Source of the DNA: JBCBST01 sp039819115 | GTDB taxonomy: Bacteria > Bacteroidota > Rhodothermia > Balneolales > Balneolaceae | Assembly: GCA_039819115.1 (NCBI GenBank) | Contig: JBCBST010000016.1 | Location: 1-39,827 of the forward strand | Length of the DNA: 39,827 nt | Direction of reading: 5' to 3' | Shown: positions 9,005-16,629 of the stretch, piece after piece | How positions within the stretch are numbered: the first letter of the stretch is position 1 | How the letters are laid out: every line of letters starts with the position of its first letter | Notes under the pieces: generated by a model | Database searches by the model: none | What the model saw: only the letters and a program-made list of their open reading frames with translations | Told to the model about the DNA's origin: nothing | Position numbers and translations under genes: made by a program

Positions 9005-9181
9005 ACTCGCCTTTTTGGCTCACATACGTCCGTTTATGACGATACACCACCGAATAACTGTAAGAAGTGCACAAGAGAACAACATGGAGATAGATCATCC
9101 TAAAGATTTCACGGGAGCCGTGCCCCTTTTTGTGATATCCTCCTTTTCGGGAGACCGGCATAAAGAAGGCAAACCCAAACA

Positions 9182-9248
9182 TCTGAAACAAATCGTTCCG
9201 GATATAGTATGGGCATTAGTTTCAAAAAATAAGAATTGATTCTATGAA
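9182..9248 (+). promoter_or_regulatory. Promoter/operator leader, copy 1 (before hydrolase 4)
   Basis: This 67-bp block aligns without gaps to 10986-11052 (53 of 67 bases identical by my count, including 25 in a row). It has inverted 12-bp arms, TCTGAAACAAAT (9182-9193) and ATTAGTTTCAAA (9215-9226), around a TAGTAT box at 9205. It ends at the ATG of the next gene. The arm over the -33 region and the arm near the expected start of transcription would let a repressor block the promoter. A duplicated promoter with a common operator is the simplest reading. Confidence 0.7.
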
Positions 9249-10938
9249 CTATCGCACTTCCTCCAAAGCCTATATACTGCCATTCCTTTTCATCATGGCT
9301 CTTTATGTTCCACTTCATGCCCAGATTGAACCGAATATCCTGGAAGAAAAAGTGGATTCTTTATTGAGTGAAAGCATTTCTGATGTTACCCCGGGATCCG
9401 CTGTCCTGGTTATTAAAGACAAAGAAATTGTCCTTAATAAGGGATACGGCCTGGCCAATCTGGATTACGATATTCCTATTATGCCCAGCACCGTGTTTGA
9501 TCTTGCATCCGTTTCCAAGCAGTTCGCCGGGTATGCCATAGCATCACTTGCTGAGCAAGGTGTTCTTTCGGAAGAAGACGATGTCCGGAAGTATATCCCC
9601 GAGTTGCCGGAATTTGATCAGACTATCACCATCGCTCATTTGCTGCATCATACCAGTGGAATACGGGACTGGACCAGCACCCTTCCCCTTTCCGGCCGAT
9701 CGTTTGAAGATGTGATTAGCATGGATCATATCCTGCGGATGGCGTTTCAACAGGAAGACTTAAATTTCACTCCCGGAAGCGAATACCGGTATTCCAATAC
9801 AGGGTATAATCTGCTTGCTGAAATTGTTCAGCGTACAACCGGCCTGACCTTCCGTGAATGGACCGATCAACATATTTTCCAACCACTGGGAATGACTCAG
9901 ACCCTTTTTCTGGACGACCATAACGAAGTCATAAAAAACAGAGCTATTGGTTACTATCAACGTGATGATGAATACCGGTATGCTCCCAACACGCTGACTG
10001 CCCTGGGATCAAGTTCGATGTATTCTACCACTACCGATATGGCTAAGTGGGCTAATCACATCATGTATCCCGCGGATGAAAAGAAAGCCGTAGTCGAACG
10101 AATGATGACAACGCGGCCCCTTTCCAATGGTAACGACAATAACTATGCCTATGGAATCTCGAGGAATACATTCAGAGGTACGCCGTGGATTTCCCATTCC
10201 GGTGGATGGGCTTCGTTCAGAACCTACATCACGTTGTTACCGGAACAGGATCTGGCCATTGTGGTACTTAGTAATAATAGCCGGAATCCATTCAGTATTG
10301 CCGGACAAATTGCCGGCTTCTATGTTCCTGAGGAAACAACCGACCAACAGGTAGCAAACAGCGATGATGGAGCAGATCCCATAGAAAACCTAGCCCTTTC
10401 GGATGAACTGCTGGATGCGTATGTCGGCACCTACAAACTTGGAACCGGCTGGTACGTGCATTTAACAAAAGAAAATGGGCAGTTGTGGACCCAGGCTACC
10501 AATGAGGATAAATATCCCATGTTTGCCCTTTCTGACAGCCTCTTTCAAATACCAGATTATGGCGATCGTACCATGCAGTTTTATTCCGATGAAAGCGGAG
10601 CCATTACCCATTTGGTATATAATGATATCACCAGCCCAAAAATGAGTGCTGAGACAGAGGCTTCTTTAACAAATGGAACAGAGTATGAGGGAGAATATAT
10701 AAGCAGTGAACTAAACACCTCATATACCGTGATGTATGATCAGGGAGAACTGAAGCTATGGAATTTCCATCATGGAGACATTCCGTTACAGCAAGCCTGG
10801 AATGATGATTTTTCAGGATCAATGTGGTACACCAATTCGGTGGAATTCAAAAGAGATGAACAAGGAAATATTGTCGGGTTATCTGTAAGCCAGTACCGGG
10901 CACGTAACCAATTTTTCAGGAAGAAGACGGTGAATTAG
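9244..10938 (+). CDS. Secreted SxxK serine hydrolase 4 (class C beta-lactamase/DD-peptidase type)
   Basis: A 564-residue protein with a signal peptide (1-26, LHAQ) and a canonical class C beta-lactamase-type domain to about residue 350: S89-V-S-K92, Y183-S-N185 and H318-S-G320 (HSGGW, the KTG equivalent). The C-terminal 200 residues form a beta-rich domain found in many such hydrolases (two segments beginning 'LDAYVGTYKLG' and 'EYEGEYIS'). Unlike the three hydrolases upstream it keeps YxN and HxG, so it belongs to another subfamily and is closer to D-aminopeptidase/PBP4*-like enzymes. Its leader is nearly the same as that of the PadR-permease operon, which suggests common control. Start ATG 9244 is fixed by that conserved leader. 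Confidence 0.88.
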   Translation: MNYRTSSKAYILPFLFIMALYVPLHAQIEPNILEEKVDSLLSESISDVTPGSAVLVIKDKEIVLNKGYGLANLDYDIPIMPSTVFDLASVSKQFAGYAIASLAEQGVLSEEDDVRKYIPELPEFDQTITIAHLLHHTSGIRDWTSTLPLSGRSFEDVISMDHILRMAFQQEDLNFTPGSEYRYSNTGYNLLAEIVQRTTGLTFREWTDQHIFQPLGMTQTLFLDDHNEVIKNRAIGYYQRDDEYRYAPNTLTALGSSSMYSTTTDMAKWANHIMYPADEKKAVVERMMTTRPLSNGNDNNYAYGISRNTFRGTPWISHSGGWASFRTYITLLPEQDLAIVVLSNNSRNPFSIAGQIAGFYVPEETTDQQVANSDDGADPIENLALSDELLDAYVGTYKLGTGWYVHLTKENGQLWTQATNEDKYPMFALSDSLFQIPDYGDRTMQFYSDESGAITHLVYNDITSPKMSAETEASLTNGTEYEGEYISSELNTSYTVMYDQGELKLWNFHHGDIPLQQAWNDDFSGSMWYTNSVEFKRDEQGNIVGLSVSQYRARNQFFRKKTVN

Positions 10939-10985
10939 GTCCGATTTCGTATCCGGAAGGTTTTTTTAGAATCCAATTCTAAAAA

Positions 10986-11052
10986 TTTGAAACAAATACT
11001 TTTTTTGTTAGTATCGCCATTAGTTTCAAAAAATAAGAATTGGTTTTATGAA
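10986..11052 (+). promoter_or_regulatory. Promoter/operator leader, copy 2 (before padR)
   Basis: This is the second copy of the 67-bp leader. Arms are TTTGAAACAAAT (10986-10997) and ATTAGTTTCAAA (11019-11030); 11 of 12 bases pair, with 21 bases between the arms. TTTG at 10986 and TAGTATCG at 11009 are 19 bases apart, the spacing of Bacteroidota-type -33/-7 promoters. PadR proteins usually repress their own genes from such sites, so this is the likely PadR operator (inference). Confidence 0.7.
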
Positions 11053-11374
11053 GTTATTGACCCGTACAGAGGAGTTTATTCTCCTCTCCGTCTGGAAACT
11101 CCAACAAGATGCTTATAGCATTCCCATCCGGGAAAAACTCATTGAAATTACCGGGAAGGAATATTCGCTGGGCGCGATTTACATGCCGCTCGAGCGATTG
11201 GAAAAAAGACGGTTAATAACCTCCCACTTTTCAGAATCCACGCCCGAACGGGGAGGGCGACATAAGCGAATTTACTCCTTAACCGATGCGGGCAAAAATG
11301 CACTCCAGGAGATCTATCAGGTGCAACAGACCTTCTGGCAGGGAGTTCCTCAATTGATGTTTGGATGGAGCTGA
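11048..11374 (+). CDS. PadR-family transcriptional regulator
   Basis: A 108-residue winged-helix protein. 'TRTEEFILLSVWKLQQDAYSIPIREKL' and 'YSLGAIYMPLERLEKRRLI' followed by 'PERGGRHKRIYSLTDAGKNAL' form the typical PadR helix-turn-helix, wing and recognition segments, with a short C-terminal dimerisation helix (the short PadR class). It is the first gene of an operon with three permeases. Its stop (11372-11374) is one base before the ATG of the first permease. A PadR regulator before FtsX-type permeases without ATPase is the arrangement noted for acidobacterial duplicated orphan permeases. It probably represses its own operon and, through the shared leader at 9182, hydrolase 4. Confidence 0.92.
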   Translation: MKLLTRTEEFILLSVWKLQQDAYSIPIREKLIEITGKEYSLGAIYMPLERLEKRRLITSHFSESTPERGGRHKRIYSLTDAGKNALQEIYQVQQTFWQGVPQLMFGWS

Positions 11375-11375
11375 T

Positions 11376-14000
11376 ATGCCCTATCGACCTCCGAGACTTG
11401 CAGAAAAAATCCTGGAATATGTCCTCTACGACGATGTCTGGAAATCCATGCTGGGCGATCTCTACGAGTACTATTGCATGCTTCGGGAAACAGAAAGCAA
11501 AACCCGGGCTGACCTGTGGTACTGGAGCCAGGTAATCCGGTATACCCCTTCTAAACTCATTCATAAATACATCTGGACCATTCAAATGTTTATTAATTAT
11601 CTAAAAATCTCGTCCAGGAGACTCTGGAATAACAAAAGCTATTCTTTTATCAACATTTCGGGTCTTGCAATCGGCCTGGCAAGTTTTTTACTGATCGGTC
11701 TTTTTGTGCATCATGAACTGAGCTACGACAAACACTTTGAGGACACCGATCGCATATTCCGGGCAATCAAACGGGATGCAACGGCACATCAGGGTAATAA
11801 CTGGGTTGGCGTAACACCTATGCCTATGCATAGCGGTTTAAAAGAAAACTTCCCCGAGTTCGAGCATACCACCTATGTAAGTCCTACTAACGGAATGATA
11901 AAATCTGAAACAGAATCCTTTTATGAAGATGGGTTGTATGTTGGTGGCGAATTTTTTGAAACCTTCTCTTATGACTGGATTCACGGAAACCCTGATATAG
12001 CATTAGATGATCCGTCTTCCATCATCCTTACCCGTTCTCTGTCTGAGAAACTCTTTGGAAATAAGAATCCGGTTGGGGAGTTACTGGGCATCATCCCGGT
12101 ATATGAGACAGAAACCAAAGAAAAGATCATAACGGGAGTCATTGAAGACCTGCCTACTACATCCCATTTACATTTCTCCTATGTAGCCAATGAAAAAGCC
12201 AGCGTGTGGCACGAAGGGAATGCCGGCCATTGGGATAGTAATGGATATTTTACCTATGTGAAGCTGGGTGAACAGGCAAAACTGAATAACGGGTTACGCG
12301 AAAAACTAACGACATACTATAATGCCCAAATGATGACCCGTGCATACTATAAAAAGAATCCGGATAAACTACCCGGAATAGGACTTCAACCCCTTTTGGA
12401 CGTGCACTTAAAGTCTATGCACATTAATCATAATCGTGGCATGAACCTTGGCGATATCAAGTATGTGTACACGTTGTCATTGATCGGGTTCATCATTTTG
12501 CTCATTGCCTGCGTAAATTACATGAACCTGGCCACTGCCAGGGCTATTATGAGGGCCAAGGAGATTGGGGTACGAAAGGTAATTGGAGCCTTACGTTCTA
12601 ACCTGATCATGCAGTTTATATCGGAGGCCGTTTTACTTTCCGTGCTCAGTATTGGCTTAGCCATCTTATTAGTGCGCGTGTTCTTCCCACCCTTTGCCGA
12701 ACTCGTTAGCCGGGATATCGGGATAGGGTTTTTTATGACCATTGAATTCTGGCTCTCTGTATTAGGAATCAGCCTTTTGGTTGGTTTGATTGCAGGAAGT
12801 TATCCGGCTTTTTATATGTCTTCGTTACGTCCTTCTGGCATCTTCAAAAACCTGACTAAAGGGGGTAAAGGAAATGTATGGATGCGCAATGCCCTGGTTA
12901 CCGGGCAATTTGCAATCACCACGGTATTGATCATCAGTTCTATCGTTATTTTCCAACAGCTGGATTACATCCGGACCACAGATGTAGGATACACCCGCGA
13001 TCAGATTTTAACGGTTCAAATCCAGGACGAATCGGTTGGAAAACAATATGAAACGCTGGCTCAGAATCTGAGGCGGAATTCGAACATTCTTCAGGTTTCC
13101 ACCGGGAATGATTTACCCAATAATGTGGAGAGCAGTACTTCCGGTATTCAGTGGCCCGGTAAAGAAGAGCGCGTAAAGTTCTATCTCCACAATATTCATT
13201 ACGACTTTTATGAAATGATGGATATCGAACTGGTAGCCGGAAGATTTTTTTCAGAGGATTTCTCTACGGATAAAACCGATGCGTTTATCCTGAATGAATC
13301 TGCCGTTACGCAGATGGGCTTCACTCCGGAAGAGGTACTGGGCACCAAGATGAAGAAATGGAACAAGGAGGGCGAAGTAATCGGTGTGATTAAAGATTTC
13401 AGCTTTCTTTCGTTTCGTCTTCGACAGGAAGCACTGTTAGTCGGCTTTGCCCAACCTCACGATGTCAATTATCTGGTCATGAAAGTACGACCGGATAATC
13501 TACAGGAAACCGTTGCTTTTGTTGAGGCTCAGTTAAAGCAGTTTTCACCAGACTACCCCTTTGAGTATGCTTTCCTGGATGATGCCTTCGACAACATGTA
13601 TAAAACCGATCTGAACCTGGGTACACTGCTCAACGCTTTTACCGTATTGGCGTTATTCATCGCCTGTATTGGGTTATTTGGACTGGCCTCGTTCATGATG
13701 GAACAACGATCGAAAGAAATTGGCATCCGAAAAGTGCTGGGAGCCAACGTGGTACAGATTCTGACCCATGTGAATAAGGACTTTTTAAAACTGATCGGGC
13801 TTAGTTTTTTGATTGCCATTCCAATTGGCTGGTATGCTATGAATAGCTGGCTGCAGGATTTTGCCTACAAAATTGAGTTAGGCCCTGGAATATTCATCGG
13901 TTCCATAGCGATAGCCATTGCGGTAGCACTACTTACAGTCAGCTATAAATCCATGAAAACGGCGACTGCCAACCCTGTTAATAGCTTGCGCAGTGAGTAG
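11376..14000 (+). CDS. FtsX/MacB-type orphan permease 1, with N-terminal prefix domain (ADOP-like)
   Basis: I prefer ATG 11376 (MPYRPPRLAEKILEYVL...) to the in-frame TTG at 11361; the product is about 874 residues. Residues 1-75 are a cytosolic prefix domain with 'DDVWKSMLGDLYEYY'. Then come a first helix, a large MacB-like periplasmic domain, three helices, a second half starting near 'NALVTGQFAITTVLII', another periplasmic domain and three final helices. The two 'KEIG(V/I)RK(V)(I/L)GA' signatures (near 'RAKEIGVRKVIGA' and 'RSKEIGIRKVLGA') mark the duplicated FtsX cores. No Walker motif or ABC signature is present here or nearby, so the permease either borrows an ATPase or works without one. 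It is followed by two paralogues in the same operon. Confidence 0.88.
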   Translation: MPYRPPRLAEKILEYVLYDDVWKSMLGDLYEYYCMLRETESKTRADLWYWSQVIRYTPSKLIHKYIWTIQMFINYLKISSRRLWNNKSYSFINISGLAIGLASFLLIGLFVHHELSYDKHFEDTDRIFRAIKRDATAHQGNNWVGVTPMPMHSGLKENFPEFEHTTYVSPTNGMIKSETESFYEDGLYVGGEFFETFSYDWIHGNPDIALDDPSSIILTRSLSEKLFGNKNPVGELLGIIPVYETETKEKIITGVIEDLPTTSHLHFSYVANEKASVWHEGNAGHWDSNGYFTYVKLGEQAKLNNGLREKLTTYYNAQMMTRAYYKKNPDKLPGIGLQPLLDVHLKSMHINHNRGMNLGDIKYVYTLSLIGFIILLIACVNYMNLATARAIMRAKEIGVRKVIGALRSNLIMQFISEAVLLSVLSIGLAILLVRVFFPPFAELVSRDIGIGFFMTIEFWLSVLGISLLVGLIAGSYPAFYMSSLRPSGIFKNLTKGGKGNVWMRNALVTGQFAITTVLIISSIVIFQQLDYIRTTDVGYTRDQILTVQIQDESVGKQYETLAQNLRRNSNILQVSTGNDLPNNVESSTSGIQWPGKEERVKFYLHNIHYDFYEMMDIELVAGRFFSEDFSTDKTDAFILNESAVTQMGFTPEEVLGTKMKKWNKEGEVIGVIKDFSFLSFRLRQEALLVGFAQPHDVNYLVMKVRPDNLQETVAFVEAQLKQFSPDYPFEYAFLDDAFDNMYKTDLNLGTLLNAFTVLALFIACIGLFGLASFMMEQRSKEIGIRKVLGANVVQILTHVNKDFLKLIGLSFLIAIPIGWYAMNSWLQDFAYKIELGPGIFIGSIAIAIAVALLTVSYKSMKTATANPVNSLRSE

Positions 14001-16629
14001 TCAGCCTAACCTTAAACCCCCAAAAATAGCTGAGAAACTACTCAGCTATGTACTCTATGACGATATCTGGAAGTCCATGATGGGCGACCTTCATGAATAT
14101 TATGCAGCCATCCGTGAAGAAGAAGGTAAAGCCAAGGCTGACGCCTGGTACTGGCGACAAGTGATCCGGTATGCCCCATCGAAAGTCATACATAAACTCA
14201 TATGGAGTGTGGAAATGTTTCTCAACTACTTAAAAATATCCTTCCGTAACCTGTTCAAGCATAAATCCTATTCGGTAATCAATATCCTGGGATTAGCTAT
14301 CGGCTTAGCCAGTTTCACGCTCATTGCCCTTTTTGTTCAATATGAACTTAGCTACGACACCTTTCATGAGAATAGTGACGATACGTACCGGGTAATCCGT
14401 TACTCACCGGGTCAGGATTATCTGGGTTCCGATTGGTTTGCGTTAACTCCAACGGCAATGGCAGAAACACTTAAAGACCAAATTCCTGAGGTGGAGGCCG
14501 CCGCTTATTATTCTCCATCCCAAACCCTACTCCAGGCAGAAGGTAATTCCTCTATCGAAACCGGGATTAGCGTAGATGGCGATTTCTTCGACGTATTCAC
14601 GTATAGCTGGATCTATGGCACTCCTTCTGAAGCAATCACCGACCCCGCGTCTATGGTGTTGACCCGATCGGTTGCTGAACAGTTTTTTGGAGATAAAAAC
14701 CCGGTTGGAGAGGTGATCACCCTTAAGTTTTCCTATCGTGATGATATGGTGAAAACCATAACCGGTGTTATTGAGAATCCACCAGAACATTCTCACCTCT
14801 CTTTTTCTTATGTGCTCAACCATCGGTCCGGATTGTACTACGACTACAATTACAAGGAATGGGCAAACACCAACGAACATACGTTTATCACCCTTCGGGA
14901 CGACGCCAATGTTGAGGAAGTAGAAGCTAAAATTGCAGAATCCATTGCTCCCTTTTTCGGTGAAAACGAGTATTATCAGGCCAACCCCGATTTCATTCCG
15001 AGCTATTACCTGCAACCCATCGGGGATATACACCTTAAATCGGCACACATAAACTTCAATGCCGGAACAACCGGAAGTCTTCGTTTCATAACGATGTTTT
15101 CGGTAATCGGGATCATCATTCTATTAATTGCTTCGGTGAATTATATGAATCTCTGCACGGCACGTTCCTTAACGCGCAGTAAAGAAGTAGGGGTTAGAAA
15201 AACGATCGGGGCTTTTCGCTCCAATCTGATCACCCAGTTCATTTCAGAGGCGGTTGCCATCTCCTTAGTGAGTGTGATTCTGGCTTTTATCACCATTGTT
15301 CTGTTCCTCCCTCACTTCGGAGAACTGGTTAACCGCAACCTGTCCTCCCAGATTTTTGCCAGCTATAACTTCTGGTTTCTGATGATAAGCGGAAGCCTGG
15401 TGCTGGGCATTCTATCCGGAAGTTATCCGGCTTTCTTCCTCTCTTCATTCAATCCAATCAACGTGTTAAAAGGACGGGTGACGTCTGCCGGAAGCGGCAC
15501 CTTTGTTCGGAACGCATTGGTAACTCTCCAATTTTCGATTACGTCGTTTTTGATTATTGGCACCTTGGTGGTTTCCCGTCAGCTAAACTATATCCAGACA
15601 ACGGATACGGGATATAACAGGGATCAAATCATTTCTATTACTTCTGATGATCCCGGGTTCTGGGAAGATTTCAAAACCGTTTCACAGGAACTATCACGCA
15701 ATTCAAACATCCTGGGAGTTACTTCCTCACGGTATTCTCCATCAAACATAAGCAGCAGAACCACGGGAGTAGATTGGGAAGGCAAGCCAGAAGACCTGGA
15801 GTATGTATCGTTTGTACAGCCCGCTAATTTCAACTTTACAGAACTCCTGGATATCGACATCGTGGCTGGAAGTCCCTTTAATGAGGACACCTACATCCCC
15901 GAACGCACTCAATTCATTTTAAACACCACGGCGCTCAGAAATTTAGGCTGGACCAAAGAAGAAGCCATTGGTAAAAGCTTTTCGGTATGGGGAATGCCCG
16001 GAGAAATAGCTGGCATCATGGAAGACTTCAATTTCATGTCGCTACACCGGGAAATAGATCCTCTTATCCTGGCATTAATGCCTGATTTTCAGCAGCGCCT
16101 GATGCATGTTAAAATAAGCGGGCAAAACATACCGGAAACCATCGCCTTCCTCGAAGAACGTATGGCCCATTTTTCGCCTGGTTTTCCTTTTAACTACACG
16201 TTTTTGGACAGTTATTACGAAAACCTGTACCGTGATGAAGTCCGGCTGGGCAGCATGTTTAACAGCGCTGCGTTGCTTGCTTTATTCATAGCCTGTATCG
16301 GGTTATTCGGGTTATTCACGTTTGTTGTGGAACAGCGCACCAAAGAAATCGGGGTACGAAAAATTCTTGGTGCCAGTGCTTTACAGATCGTGGCCTTACT
16401 GAACCGGGACCTTTTGAAAATTATAACCCTCAGCTTTTTCATCTCGGTACCACTCGGATGGTATGCAGCCGGTTGGTGGCTCTCTGATTTTGCCTATAAA
16501 GTGGATTTAGGAGCCGGCATTTTTGTGATCTCCATCTGCGTTACCATTGCTATTGCCCTGCTTACCGTGAGTTTTAAGTCTGTAAAAACAGCATTGACTA
16601 ACCCTGTAAATAGTTTGAGAAGTGAGTAA
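13993..16629 (+). CDS. FtsX/MacB-type orphan permease 2, with N-terminal prefix domain (ADOP-like)
   Basis: An 878-residue paralogue of the permease at 11376. It starts at a GTG that overlaps the previous stop by eight bases (GTGAGTAG), which implies coupled translation. The prefix domain (PPKIAEKLLSYVLYDDIWKSMMGDLHEYY), first helix (VINILGLAIGLASFTLIALFV), double MacB/FtsX halves, both KEIGVRK signatures ('RSKEVGVRKTIGA', 'RTKEIGVRKILGA') and the C-terminal 'TNPVNSLRSE' are all kept. The periplasmic domains differ most among the three copies, as expected if they bind different partners or ligands. Export, membrane remodelling and lipoprotein handling are the known tasks of MacB/LolE relatives; which applies here cannot be told. 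Confidence 0.88.
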   Translation: MSSQPNLKPPKIAEKLLSYVLYDDIWKSMMGDLHEYYAAIREEEGKAKADAWYWRQVIRYAPSKVIHKLIWSVEMFLNYLKISFRNLFKHKSYSVINILGLAIGLASFTLIALFVQYELSYDTFHENSDDTYRVIRYSPGQDYLGSDWFALTPTAMAETLKDQIPEVEAAAYYSPSQTLLQAEGNSSIETGISVDGDFFDVFTYSWIYGTPSEAITDPASMVLTRSVAEQFFGDKNPVGEVITLKFSYRDDMVKTITGVIENPPEHSHLSFSYVLNHRSGLYYDYNYKEWANTNEHTFITLRDDANVEEVEAKIAESIAPFFGENEYYQANPDFIPSYYLQPIGDIHLKSAHINFNAGTTGSLRFITMFSVIGIIILLIASVNYMNLCTARSLTRSKEVGVRKTIGAFRSNLITQFISEAVAISLVSVILAFITIVLFLPHFGELVNRNLSSQIFASYNFWFLMISGSLVLGILSGSYPAFFLSSFNPINVLKGRVTSAGSGTFVRNALVTLQFSITSFLIIGTLVVSRQLNYIQTTDTGYNRDQIISITSDDPGFWEDFKTVSQELSRNSNILGVTSSRYSPSNISSRTTGVDWEGKPEDLEYVSFVQPANFNFTELLDIDIVAGSPFNEDTYIPERTQFILNTTALRNLGWTKEEAIGKSFSVWGMPGEIAGIMEDFNFMSLHREIDPLILALMPDFQQRLMHVKISGQNIPETIAFLEERMAHFSPGFPFNYTFLDSYYENLYRDEVRLGSMFNSAALLALFIACIGLFGLFTFVVEQRTKEIGVRKILGASALQIVALLNRDLLKIITLSFFISVPLGWYAAGWWLSDFAYKVDLGAGIFVISICVTIAIALLTVSFKSVKTALTNPVNSLRSE

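Noticed and set aside
8997..9239. An 80-codon frame in the gap before hydrolase 4
   Set aside because: It covers the conserved promoter/operator leader, has no family resemblance, and its end coincides with the duplicated 67-bp block.
14527..15048. A 173-codon minus-strand frame inside permease 2
   Set aside because: It is a shadow of a well-supported coding frame with both FtsX signatures.
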